The translations under genes were made by a program, and so were the position numbers. DNA of 34,220 nt from an uncultured Ruminococcus sp. (GTDB taxonomy: Bacteria > Bacillota > Clostridia > Oscillospirales > Ruminococcaceae): contig CACYSH010000011.1 of the NCBI GenBank assembly GCA_902776945.1, positions 1 through 34,220 of the forward strand, read 5' to 3'. Under the pieces are notes generated by a model. The model made no database searches. It had not been told where the DNA came from and worked only from the letters and a program-made list of their open reading frames with translations. Position 1 is the stretch's first letter. Each line of letters opens with the position of its first letter. Positions 15,439-23,255 of the stretch are shown here, in pieces.

Positions 15439-15467
15439 TTGACGGCATTGCTCATTTATAGTATTGA
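15439..15467 (+). promoter_or_regulatory. Proximal promoter of the DXS-like gene
   Basis: TTGACG (15439-15444), 17 bp ending in CATTTATAG, TATTGA (15462-15467), about 28 bp before the start codon. The sequence from the upstream TGCAA through TAGTAT is nearly repeated at 28359-28390 before the WbpB-like gene. Confidence 0.45.
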
Positions 15468-15494
15468 TTATTTTTTAGAAAAGAGGTAAAACGT

Positions 15495-17255
15495 ATGTAC
15501 GAAATCCTGAAAAACGTAAACAGTCCGCAGGACATAAAAAATCTTACCGCCGCCGAGCTTGAAACCCTCGCCGCCGATATTCGCGGCGCAATGATGAACC
15601 GCCTTTCCAAACACGGCGGTCACTTCGGTCCGAACTTCGGTATTGTAGAGGCAACGATCGCCCTGCACTATGTTTTCGATTCGCCTAAAGATAAGATAGT
15701 CTTTGACGTTTCTCACCAGTGCTACCCGCACAAGATACTCACAGGCAGAAAACAGGCTTACACCGATGACGACAAATTCGGCGAAGTGTCGGGCTATACC
15801 AACCCCGAAGAGAGCGCACACGATTTCTTTAACGTCGGACATACTTCAACCTCTGTCAGCCTTGCCGCCGGGCTTGCCAAAGGCAGAGACCTCACGGGAG
15901 GTAATGAAAACATAATCGCGGTGATAGGCGATGGCTCTTTAAGCGGCGGCGAAGCGCTCGAAGGTCTCGACTTCGCGGGCGAAATGGACACCAATTTCAT
16001 AATAGTGATAAACGATAACGATATGTCCATTGCCGAGAATCACGGCGGTCTGTATAAAAATCTGAAAGACCTGCGAGAAGGCGGCGGAAAAGCAGAAACA
16101 AATCTGTTCACCGCTATGGGACTTGATTATCTGTTCGTACCCGACGGAAACAACATCGGGCAGCTTATAGAAGCGTTCAAAAGCGTAAAGGACAGCAAAA
16201 AGCCCGTAGCCGTCCACATCGTCACTCAAAAGGGCATGGGATTCGAACCCGCTACCGTAAATAAGGAAAACTGGCACTGGCATATGCCATTTGACCCAGA
16301 AACCGGAAAGGGCAAATTTGACTGGAGCGGCGAAAACTACGGCTCTTTGACGGGCGATTATCTTATGAAAAAAATGAGCGCCGACAAATCCGTTTGCGCC
16401 ATAACAGCCGCGACCCCGACGATAATGGGATTTACCTCCGACAAGCGCGAGCAGTTCAGGGGGCAGTTTTTCGATGTCGGCATTGCGGAGGAAACCGCAA
16501 CGGCGCTGGCTTCGGGTATCGCGAGAAACGGCGGAAAGCCCGTTTTCGGTGTGAACAGTACCTTTATGCAGAGAACCTACGATCAGATAATGCAGGACGT
16601 TTGCCTGAACAACAGCGCGGTGACGTTCATTGTGTTCTCCGCGTCAATATGGGGAATGAGCGATGTTACGCATATCGGAATATACGATATTCCGATGATC
16701 TCGAACATACCTCAGCTTGTGTATCTTGCGCCGACCTGCTGCGAGGAATACATTGCTATGGTTGACTGGGCGGTGGAGCAGAACAAATACCCCGTTGCCG
16801 TCCGCGTTCCGTCAAACGGGGTGGTTCATTCCGAAAGAGCTTTCCCGACCGATTACAGCGAACTGAACCGCTACGAGATCACCGTGCAGGGCAGCGGCGC
16901 GGCGGTTATCGCGGCGGGAGATTTCTATCAGATAGGCGAGCAGACCGTATCCGAGCTTGCAAAGAGGGAAATAAATGCTACGCTCATAAATCCGAGATTC
17001 ATTACAGGGCTTGATAGTGAGCTGCTGGATTCGCTGAAATCAGCGCATAGGGCGGTTGTAACGCTGGAGGACGGCATTCTTGACGGCGGATTCGGGCAGA
17101 AGATTGCCGCGTATTATGGCGATAGTGATATGAAGGTTAAGTGTTACGGGTTTGAAAAGAAGTTTTATGACCGCTATAACGCGGGCGAGTTGTTGAAAGA
17201 ACTCGGAATAGTTCCCGAGAAGATAGCGGACGATATTATCAAAATGTTACAATAA
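15495..17255 (+). CDS. DXS-like thiamine-diphosphate enzyme with altered substrate-phosphate residues
   Basis: A 586-aa protein clearly related to 1-deoxy-D-xylulose-5-phosphate synthase. It has DVSHQCYPHKILTGR (71-85), the ThDP motif GDG (145-147) to NDN (173-175), and catalytic Glu332 in DVGIAEETAT, followed by the pyrimidine-binding and C-terminal transketolase domains. Where true DXS has D-R-A-G-x-x-G-A-D-G-x-T-H, this protein reads FSASIWGMSDVTHIG, and the usual YPRG is VPSN. By alignment from memory, the positions of E. coli Arg420, Asp427 and Arg478 are Ser382, Ser389 and Ser440, while His431 is kept (His393). It may therefore use a different acceptor from glyceraldehyde-3-phosphate. 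It stands alone, with an AAGAGG ribosome site, and ends at a bidirectional terminator. Confidence 0.8.
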   Translation: MYEILKNVNSPQDIKNLTAAELETLAADIRGAMMNRLSKHGGHFGPNFGIVEATIALHYVFDSPKDKIVFDVSHQCYPHKILTGRKQAYTDDDKFGEVSGYTNPEESAHDFFNVGHTSTSVSLAAGLAKGRDLTGGNENIIAVIGDGSLSGGEALEGLDFAGEMDTNFIIVINDNDMSIAENHGGLYKNLKDLREGGGKAETNLFTAMGLDYLFVPDGNNIGQLIEAFKSVKDSKKPVAVHIVTQKGMGFEPATVNKENWHWHMPFDPETGKGKFDWSGENYGSLTGDYLMKKMSADKSVCAITAATPTIMGFTSDKREQFRGQFFDVGIAEETATALASGIARNGGKPVFGVNSTFMQRTYDQIMQDVCLNNSAVTFIVFSASIWGMSDVTHIGIYDIPMISNIPQLVYLAPTCCEEYIAMVDWAVEQNKYPVAVRVPSNGVVHSERAFPTDYSELNRYEITVQGSGAAVIAAGDFYQIGEQTVSELAKREINATLINPRFITGLDSELLDSLKSAHRAVVTLEDGILDGGFGQKIAAYYGDSDMKVKCYGFEKKFYDRYNAGELLKELGIVPEKIADDIIKMLQ

Positions 17256-17267
17256 GGCAAAACCAAC

Positions 17268-17334
17268 AAAAAAACGCAAAGTGAGGACAGACACGGGATC
17301 CGGCGACCACGTCCGTCTTCACTTTGCGTTTTTT
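17268..17334. terminator. Bidirectional terminator made from the dispersed palindrome (copy D)
   Basis: An 18-bp stem, CGCAAAGTGAGGACAGAC (17275-17292) with GTCCGTCTTCACTTTGCG (17311-17328), has two wobble positions. Seven As precede it and six Ts follow, so it has a U-tract in both directions. It lies between two convergent genes, the DXS-like gene and the NeuD-like gene, and can serve both. Confidence 0.85.
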
Positions 17335-17338
17335 ACGA

Positions 17339-17965
17339 TCATTTTGGTCTGCACGGATTCCCGAAAGCTGCTATATTATCATCAATATCCTTTACAACAG
17401 TACTTCCCGCGCCTATCATAACATGATCACCTATCCTTATCTGCTGACGAACGACCGTTCCCGCCCCTACATGAGAGCAATCTCCCACCGACACCTCGCC
17501 GCAGACAACGGCTCCCGGGCTGATATGCGCAAATCTCCCGACAACGCAATCATGCTCGACAATGGCACCCGTGTTTATTATGGCACAGCTCCCTATCCTT
17601 GCATTGGCATTTACGACCGCCCTTTTGCCGATGAATACTCCGGCGGCTATCGAAGCGCTCGCGGAGATCACCGCGCTCGGGTCTATTATTGCAGGTATTG
17701 TAAATCCTATCTCCGTGAGCTTATCAAACAGCTTTTCTCTTACGCGGGTATTTCCTATACTTCCCACAGTTATGAAAGCCTCGCGCCAACCGTTGCGGAA
17801 CAGCTCAGGAAGATCGTCGTCCGTGCCTATTATATGATCGCTGTCAGCCGTTTCATTTTTTTCAATTATGCCGATACTTTCATAAACGGCGGCGGCTGAT
17901 AACGAATCCATTACCGAGCGGCAATGTCCGCCGTTTCCGAGCAGCAATATTTTACGTCCGTTCAT
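17339..17965 (-). CDS. NeuD/PglD-like sugar N- or O-acyltransferase
   Basis: A 208-aa two-domain acyltransferase. The N-terminal Rossmann-like sugar-nucleotide domain begins KILLLGNGGHCRSVMDSL. The C-terminal left-handed beta-helix (about 90-208) shows hexapeptide repeats and the catalytic-type histidine His138 in EHDCVVGRFAHISPG. Family members acetylate the 4-amino group of UDP- or GDP-linked amino sugars (PglD, LegH) or sialic acid O-sites (NeuD). The neighbouring dehydratase and aminotransferase make 4-amino acetylation the likelier role, using acetyl-CoA. It is the last gene of the left polysaccharide operon, 10 bp after the nucleotidyltransferase. Confidence 0.85.
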   Translation of the reverse strand: MNGRKILLLGNGGHCRSVMDSLSAAAVYESIGIIEKNETADSDHIIGTDDDLPELFRNGWREAFITVGSIGNTRVREKLFDKLTEIGFTIPAIIDPSAVISASASIAAGVFIGKRAVVNANARIGSCAIINTGAIVEHDCVVGRFAHISPGAVVCGEVSVGDCSHVGAGTVVRQQIRIGDHVMIGAGSTVVKDIDDNIAAFGNPCRPK

Positions 17966-17975
17966 AAGTCAGTAC

Positions 17976-19028
17976 CTACCCGAAATATTTGTTCACCAGT
18001 TTAAGATATTCGTCCCAGTTCCCCATGTCTATCCAGGAGCTTTCGGAAACCGGGAAAGCTCCCACTCTTTTTCCCGCCGAGATGAGCCTTTCGATAAGGT
18101 CGGGGAGATTGAGAAACGTTTCGTCCTCCACATATCCGAGAACCTCCGGCTCCAGCACATAGAAGCCCGAATTTATCTGATATACCAGATCGGGCTTTTC
18201 TTTCATTTTGCTGATAACGCCGTCTACCTTTGTTTCAAGCGTTCCGTAAGGAATATGTATCGTCTTGACCGCCGAGACCACCGTTATTATGTTGTTATTG
18301 AGTTTATGATAGGCGATAAGATCGTGCAGGTCGATATTTACAAGCGTATCGCAGTTGGTGAGAAAAAATGTGCTTTTTATTATGTCCTTTAGCAGATATA
18401 ACGAGCCGCCCGTGCCGAGAGGTTTTTTCTCGCAGATATAGCTTATATCCCATTCGGTTCTTTTGCGGTAATACTCTTTTATAGCTTCCATCATGTAATT
18501 TACGGAAACATAGAATTTATCGCATCCCGCCTTTTTGAACTGCGTCATTATCTCTTCCATGATAGTTTTGTCCGAAATGGGTATCATGGGTTTCGGGATA
18601 ACATTCGTAAGAGGAAGAAGTCTCGTACCTTTGCCGCCCGCCATTATAACGACGGGCAGACCGAGCGGCTCCGCAGTTTTGGTGTCCTCGGGCGAAAAAA
18701 GCTGATCCCATTCTATCACGTCGCAGAGATCGCCGTTTTTATCGACGACGGGCATTGACTCTATCTTCTTTTCCCGCATCTTCGACTTTACTTTTTCCAT
18801 GTTGTCCGTTGCGGACGCATAGATTATTTTTTTTCTTATGAACTTTGAAACGGGCTGGGAGAGCTTTTGTTTTTTGAGAATCGCTCTCTGAACGTCGCCG
18901 ATACTGATCACTCCAAGGAATTTTTTGCCCTCGCAGACTATCAGCAGCTTTCGTTCCGTCTGATCCATTATGTTCAGCGCGTCGAGCATGGATATTTTGT
19001 CGGATATGATTATATTACTGTTTATCAC
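17976..19028 (-). CDS. CBS-domain sugar-1-phosphate nucleotidyltransferase (PtmE-like)
   Basis: A 350-aa fusion. Two CBS domains (about 8-112) are followed by a nucleotidyltransferase domain (about 123-350) with signature MAGGKGTRLLPLTN and KPM (129-148) and the metal-binding TNCDTL segment. This architecture matches PtmE, the GlcN-1-phosphate guanylyltransferase of Campylobacter legionaminate synthesis; the nucleotide used here cannot be read from sequence. The start is GTG, supported by GGAGGGG 7-9 nt upstream, and overlaps the aminotransferase gene by 14 bp. The CBS pair may sense an adenine nucleotide. Confidence 0.85.
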   Translation of the reverse strand: MINSNIIISDKISMLDALNIMDQTERKLLIVCEGKKFLGVISIGDVQRAILKKQKLSQPVSKFIRKKIIYASATDNMEKVKSKMREKKIESMPVVDKNGDLCDVIEWDQLFSPEDTKTAEPLGLPVVIMAGGKGTRLLPLTNVIPKPMIPISDKTIMEEIMTQFKKAGCDKFYVSVNYMMEAIKEYYRKRTEWDISYICEKKPLGTGGSLYLLKDIIKSTFFLTNCDTLVNIDLHDLIAYHKLNNNIITVVSAVKTIHIPYGTLETKVDGVISKMKEKPDLVYQINSGFYVLEPEVLGYVEDETFLNLPDLIERLISAGKRVGAFPVSESSWIDMGNWDEYLKLVNKYFG

Positions 19029-20205
19029 AAGAGAACCCCTCCAGCACTTTCTTTATCTGTCCGGCAACATAAACTATCTCTTCATCGGTGATATTGGTAC
19101 TTGACGGTATGTTAAGTATGCGTTCCGCATAATAGGGCGCTTTTTCAAGTCGGTATGACGGCGAATCAACATACGGTCTCTGTTCGCTGATAAGTCCCCA
19201 AATTGCGCGGGTCTGTATGCCTTTTTCTTCAAGCGCGGAGATTATCTCCCGCATATCGGCAGAGACTTTTTCTCTGTTTATCTCCAGCGAATAAAACCAC
19301 TTGTTTGAAGAAGTTCCCTCTCTGAAAGGCATCAGACGGCAAAGCTCGAAGCCTTCAAAAAGAGTCCGGTATTTTTCAAAGTTCGCCTGCTTTCGCCCGA
19401 TAAATTCGGGAAGCTCTTCCATTTGCGCGACACCGACAGCCGCCTGTATGTTCGTCATGCGGTAATTGTAGCCAACCTCGTTGTGTATGTAATACTGCGG
19501 GTCGTCTTTTGCCTGCGTGGAAAGATAGCGGATATGCTCTGCCGCCGCCGGGTCTTTCGCAGTTACCGCGCCGCCCCCGCCGGTCGTTATTATCTTGTTG
19601 CCGTTAAATGAAAACGCGCCGAAATCGCCGATAGTTCCCGCGTATTTCCCTGAAAGCTCGCCTGCGGTGTATCTGCTGCCGAGAGCTTCGGTCGCGTCCT
19701 CGATTACTTTCAGCCTGTATTTCCGGGCGGTCTTCATTATTGATACCATGTCCGCCATATTCCCGAAAACGTGAACGACTATGACCGCCTTGATATGTCT
19801 GCCGTCTGCCTTGTATATGAGCTTTCCGTCAATAAGCTCGCACTCGTTTTCGCAAAACTCGTTAAGTTTTGCGGGATCCATACAAAAGCCGTCGTCGCAG
19901 TCGATGAAAACAGGCTCGGCAAACTGATATTTTACGGGATTCACCGCCGCAATGAAGGTAAGCGCGGGAACTATTACCATATCCCCGGGCTGAATGCCCG
20001 CCTCGATAAGCGAAAGGTGCAGCGCCGCTGTTCCGCTCTGACAGGCGGCGGCGTTTTCGGTATGCAGGAACTCCGCAAGCTGCCGTTCCAGCTTTGTTAT
20101 ATAAGCACCGCCGGTCGATACCCAGCCCTGATCTATCGCGTCGTCAACATATTTTCTTTCGTTTCCTTCGAAATTGGGTACGGACAGCGGTATGAATCTT
20201 CCCAT
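19015..20205 (-). CDS. DegT/DnrJ/EryC1 sugar aminotransferase, LegC-like
   Basis: A 396-aa PLP-dependent aminotransferase that would aminate the 4-keto group made by the adjacent dehydratase. The PLP lysine is Lys204 in FSFNGNKIITTGGGG, characteristic of the LegC branch. QSGTAALHLSL (56-66) binds the cofactor phosphate and EDATEALGS contributes the Asp that contacts the PLP ring. It overlaps the nucleotidyltransferase downstream and lies 14 bp after the dehydratase. PglE-like or perosamine-synthase-like activity are alternatives, but the gene set favours a 2,4-diamino-trideoxy sugar. Confidence 0.88.
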   Translation of the reverse strand: MGRFIPLSVPNFEGNERKYVDDAIDQGWVSTGGAYITKLERQLAEFLHTENAAACQSGTAALHLSLIEAGIQPGDMVIVPALTFIAAVNPVKYQFAEPVFIDCDDGFCMDPAKLNEFCENECELIDGKLIYKADGRHIKAVIVVHVFGNMADMVSIMKTARKYRLKVIEDATEALGSRYTAGELSGKYAGTIGDFGAFSFNGNKIITTGGGGAVTAKDPAAAEHIRYLSTQAKDDPQYYIHNEVGYNYRMTNIQAAVGVAQMEELPEFIGRKQANFEKYRTLFEGFELCRLMPFREGTSSNKWFYSLEINREKVSADMREIISALEEKGIQTRAIWGLISEQRPYVDSPSYRLEKAPYYAERILNIPSSTNITDEEIVYVAGQIKKVLEGFSCDKQ

Positions 20206-20219
20206 TGCTCAAACCTTCC

Positions 20220-21428
20220 TTACATTTTACTGTCAAGCGACCTGCCTTTTTCGATATGCTCGAAATCGGGCAGATAATCCTTGATGATCTCTACTATCTC
20301 TTCTTTTGCTGCGTTCGTTTTTTCAAAAGCCGCAGTCAGGCTGTCAAGCAGTCTGCGGAGCCTTTCTTTGTCGGGAATCTGCTTGCCCGTAATAACGCCG
20401 AGCGCCGAAAGCCTCTCTATATCGACCGTTTCGCTATCGGTATAAAATTCCTCAAAAGCCTTTTCGCCGGAGGTGTCCGACGCGGAAAAATGCACGGGGT
20501 ACTGTCTGCCGCCCTGTTTCAGAGCCGCAGATCTTTCTATTGCTTCCTCGTCTGATGAACATTCCAGAACTTCATAGCCGTATTCGTGCAGAAGATCGAC
20601 CGCTATCTTATCAAATGTCAGCATCTGCGCTTCTTTGAGCTTCGGGAAGAATATCTCACGGTTGTTTCCGAGCATACACGAAAGCATACATATCTGACCG
20701 CTTTCTTCGGGAGAGACAAAATATCTCTTTGTGTCGGTAGGAGCGCCGAGCGGCTGGAGCTTTTGAATCCTTGCAAGAAATCCCGCAGGCAGCGAGCCGT
20801 TTGAAAAAGCGACGTTCGCGAACCTTGCCGTCTTGACGGGGAACTTATCCGAGTAAGCAAAGATCAGGTCTTCCATTATGCGCTTGCTTGCTCCCATGAT
20901 ATTTACGGGATTTGCTGCTTTGTCGGTCGATACGCAGAAATATTCCTCCGGCGGGTACTGTTCAAGAAGATCAAGCAGCAGCCCCGCATTCAGAACGTTG
21001 TTTCTTATAAGAGCTTCGACCGAGAAAACGTCCTTTTCGCTGCGAACGTGCTTGTGTGCCGAAAAATTCGCCACTATATCAAAGCCGCCACTGCTGACGA
21101 ACATCTTTTTAAAAACGGACGAAGCAAAGTCCATAGGATAAGTAATAAAATTATCCGGGATATACATATCCTTTGTGCTGCGGAGATCGCGGGTAAGCTC
21201 GGCGAGTGCGTTCTCGTTTATGTCAGCAACAGTAAGGGAATCGGGTTTGAACGGCAGTACAGCCTTTATGAATGAACTGCCGATGCTGCCCGCTCCGCCG
21301 ATCACAAGGATTGATTTTCCCGATATTTTGCGGCTGAGAGTATCTCTGTTTGCGGCTATATCGGGGCAGAACATAGATGTTTGTCTCCCCGTGACCTTCT
21401 CGTTTATAAATCGCTCCAGACTGAACAT
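20220..21428 (-). CDS. NDP-HexNAc 4,6-dehydratase (CapD/PglF-type SDR, soluble)
   Basis: A 402-aa short-chain dehydrogenase of the polysaccharide-biosynthesis (PF02719-type) group. It has the NAD(P) motif GGAGSIGS (44-51), FSAHKHVRS, and active-site STDKAANPVNIMGASKR (167-183). The catalytic triad is Ser/Met178/Lys182, the SMK form of WbpM and PglF, which retain C5 configuration, rather than the Y-x-x-x-K of the inverting PseB type. It lacks the membrane helices of WbpM and PglF but carries a C-terminal extension (about 300-402). It probably makes the 4-keto-6-deoxy intermediate for the downstream aminotransferase. AGGAGG lies ahead of the ATG and the gene starts 3 bp after the glycosyltransferase stop. 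Confidence 0.85.
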   Translation of the reverse strand: MFSLERFINEKVTGRQTSMFCPDIAANRDTLSRKISGKSILVIGGAGSIGSSFIKAVLPFKPDSLTVADINENALAELTRDLRSTKDMYIPDNFITYPMDFASSVFKKMFVSSGGFDIVANFSAHKHVRSEKDVFSVEALIRNNVLNAGLLLDLLEQYPPEEYFCVSTDKAANPVNIMGASKRIMEDLIFAYSDKFPVKTARFANVAFSNGSLPAGFLARIQKLQPLGAPTDTKRYFVSPEESGQICMLSCMLGNNREIFFPKLKEAQMLTFDKIAVDLLHEYGYEVLECSSDEEAIERSAALKQGGRQYPVHFSASDTSGEKAFEEFYTDSETVDIERLSALGVITGKQIPDKERLRRLLDSLTAAFEKTNAAKEEIVEIIKDYLPDFEHIEKGRSLDSKM

Positions 21429-21431
21429 TTT

Positions 21432-22550
21432 TTACCTCCTGCGGCTCAATTTCTTTCCTGTGTACACCGCCCGCCATTGCGGGATAAAGCTGTCCCATGA
21501 ACAGAGCTTGCAGATAGCCGCAGTATTGGCGGCAAGGCGCTTTTGTATGTCTTCATCGGACAGAGATCTCAAAACATCGGCAAGCATTCCTTTAAGCTGC
21601 TCAAAGCTGTCATACTCCTGATAGAATACGCGGTTTTCAAAATCGGAATACTTTATCCACGAGGGATTCAGCACAAAACACCGTGCGTAAAGATGCTCGC
21701 ACAGGGTCGCCGATTTTGCGTCTGTGACCTGCGCGTGGATAAATATATCCGTCAGCAGGGTGAGTTCGGCGGTGTCCTCGTCTGACAGGAACGATTCGTA
21801 TATACTGTATGTGCAGCCCGTTTCCGATACCGCTTTTTTTACCTTATCGGGATAGCTCTTATCCGAACAGCCGTAAGTCATGCGCAGCAGGATATGGATA
21901 CCCGAACGCAGTTCCTCCGGCAAATCTCTGATAGCCGATAATACAGGAAGATGCTGATGCTCTTTTTTACAGCTGTACCCGACGGAGACCACCGTTTTGT
22001 TTTCGGGTATGCCGTATTTTTTCCTGAGCGCCGTTTTGTCCGGGCTTACGGAACGCAGCGTATCAAAGCCGTTCACGCCGAAAACCGCTCTTTTTAGCTT
22101 GCGGTCAAATGAACGTCCGTAATCCTTCCTGAAACGATCTCTCATTTCTGCGGTGGACATAGTTACCGCAGAGCAGAAATTAAGCGCAAGCCTGACGGGC
22201 TTTTTTGCCTTTTCAACTCTGAACAGGTCGCTGCCCCAGAACGTAAGAACGAACCGCCGTGAAAATACGCTGTTTATCATGCCGAGCGTTGCGGCGAGAG
22301 ATGTTACATAATGAACGTGTACGAGGTCGTATTTTTTCAGCATATGTCGGAAATTCAGTAATAATGTACTGAACGGAGATTTGCCGGGCTTCTGCATGAT
22401 GATTTTGATGTTGTTGCTGCGGTAATAATCGGCGTAGGCGGTGTTTGAATCTGTGTATACAGTAACATCGTCGCCGAACGGGATAAATGTAAGTTCAATG
22501 ATCTTTTTTATCCATATAGAATCTGCGCTGCCAATCAGTAATACCTTCAT
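21432..22550 (-). CDS. GT-B glycosyltransferase, first gene of the left operon
   Basis: A 372-aa cytoplasmic or membrane-peripheral glycosyltransferase. N-terminal Rossmann half begins MKVLLIGSADS, with VHVHYVTSLA and LTFWGSDLF. The C-terminal donor half has VSVGYSCKKEHQH and a late SATLCEHLYA segment. The arrangement is vaguely like WecF, the Fuc4NAc transferase (GT56), which would suit the 4-amino-sugar pathway of the same operon, but I cannot assign a family firmly. I start at the ATG at 22550, which has CGGAGGAAC upstream. The longer frame to 22718 reads through the dispersed repeat and is spurious. Confidence 0.8.
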   Translation of the reverse strand: MKVLLIGSADSIWIKKIIELTFIPFGDDVTVYTDSNTAYADYYRSNNIKIIMQKPGKSPFSTLLLNFRHMLKKYDLVHVHYVTSLAATLGMINSVFSRRFVLTFWGSDLFRVEKAKKPVRLALNFCSAVTMSTAEMRDRFRKDYGRSFDRKLKRAVFGVNGFDTLRSVSPDKTALRKKYGIPENKTVVSVGYSCKKEHQHLPVLSAIRDLPEELRSGIHILLRMTYGCSDKSYPDKVKKAVSETGCTYSIYESFLSDEDTAELTLLTDIFIHAQVTDAKSATLCEHLYARCFVLNPSWIKYSDFENRVFYQEYDSFEQLKGMLADVLRSLSDEDIQKRLAANTAAICKLCSWDSFIPQWRAVYTGKKLSRRR

Positions 22551-22590
22551 TGATGTTCCTCCGGTTAAATATTTTAAATGAGTGCGCACA

Positions 22591-22648
22591 AAAAACGCAA
22601 AGTGAGGACGGACACGGGATACATCTCCCGTGCGCTGGCGAGGGGTCA
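22591..22648. repeat. Dispersed palindromic element, copy E
   Basis: Begins AAAAAACGCAAAGTGAGGACG, includes the hairpin CACGGGA/TCCCGTG (22613-22632), and continues with the 21-bp block that is the exact reverse complement of 74-94. It lies in the transcribed leader of the left polysaccharide operon, so it may fold in that RNA. It lacks the closing arm and so is not a complete terminator. Confidence 0.7.
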
Positions 22649-22850
22649 GCTGCACGAACAAGTTCGCACTAAGAGCCTGTTTAGCAACTTTTGCACGCGC
22701 AACCCACGCAAAGCCCACAAATCAAGCAAAACCCCGAAAATCCGCAGAATTAAACGGGTCAATACATTCCTGCCGGAGTCAAACTATATTTTGTACAATT
22801 CATCAAAAACGCTCATTTATATTTTCAAATACATTTGTGTACTTTTGGAA

Positions 22851-22877
22851 AATGTCAAATGACGTTCATCTGACATT
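22851..22877. promoter_or_regulatory. 27-bp palindromic operator candidate at the left-operon start site
   Basis: AATGTCAAATGA and TCATCTGACATT form 12-bp arms (11 of 12 match) around CGT. The site begins a few bases past the leftward -10 box, overlapping the predicted transcription start. Size and symmetry fit a dimeric repressor site. No regulator gene for it is evident nearby. Confidence 0.5.
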
Positions 22878-22881
22878 AATG

Positions 22882-22910
22882 ATTATACCATGTTTTTTCC
22901 GATAAATCAA
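22882..22910 (-). promoter_or_regulatory. Promoter of the left polysaccharide operon
   Basis: TTGATT (22905-22910, minus strand), 17 bp, TATAAT (22882-22887). Transcription would start near 22875, leaving an unusually long leader of about 325 nt before the glycosyltransferase start at 22550. Confidence 0.7.
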
Positions 22911-22964
22911 GCGCTTTGACCATTTTTTATTATTTCCTGTAAATGTATATTTTCAGCGAATCAT

Positions 22965-23069
22965 GCAAAATGTGGTTCTGCTTCGGCAGGAGTATTCTGA
23001 ATTGTGCAGCTTCTTTGCGAAAATCGGCAATTTATTCGATTGTGTTTTTTTGTGGGCTTTGAGGTTTGC
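22965..23069. repeat. Dispersed repeat family 2, inverted copy
   Basis: Starts GCAAAATGTGGTTCTGCT and ends TGTGGGCTTTGAGGTTTGC. It aligns with the reverse complement of 13949-14103, with a deletion in the middle. Together with the fragment at 22707-22757 it brackets the leftward promoter as an inverted pair. Confidence 0.6.
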
Positions 23070-23149
23070 AATATCTCTTATCTTTTTATTCCTTTCCGTA
23101 TGCATTCATGAATTTACAACAAATTTCTGTCGATCGGACATAGGTTCTA

Positions 23150-23178
23150 TTGACAACTCCTATATATTTTGGTATAAT
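23150..23178 (+). promoter_or_regulatory. Consensus promoter of the glf operon
   Basis: Perfect TTGACA (23150-23155), 17 bp, and TATAAT (23173-23178), giving a leader of about 70 nt before glf. No palindrome obvious at the start site, so expression may be constitutive. Confidence 0.85.
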
Positions 23179-23255
23179 TATTATCAAAATAACCCCGTGC
23201 AGGCAGCCCGAAACAGGAGATTTGCGCGGTACAAAAAAGAGGTGCTTTCAGCGGA

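Larger units (their letters stand above)
15047..15494. other. Intergenic region between araC and the DXS-like gene
   Basis: No gene seen in 448 bp. It contains a weak AT-rich hairpin (AAATAGA/TCTATTT, about 15107-15125) followed by Ts, a plus promoter (15140-15168), a GC-rich stem near 15200-15222, a minus-strand promoter-like site (15259-15287), a multi-hairpin element (15328-15405) and a gene-proximal promoter (15439-15467). The amount of structure suggests a long regulated leader or a small RNA. Confidence 0.5.
22551..23255. other. Divergent regulatory and repeat region between polysaccharide arms
   Basis: No credible gene in 705 bp. From left to right it has repeat E (22591-22648), a small CGAAC/GTTCG hairpin (22655-22666), repeat family 2 fragment (22707-22757), a CATTTATA-containing AT-rich tract (22811-22830), a 27-bp palindrome (22851-22877), the leftward promoter (22882-22910), an inverted family 2 copy (22965-23069) and the rightward promoter (23150-23178). 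Frames at 22578-22905 and 22963-23316 lie in repeats and lack ribosome sites. Confidence 0.7.
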
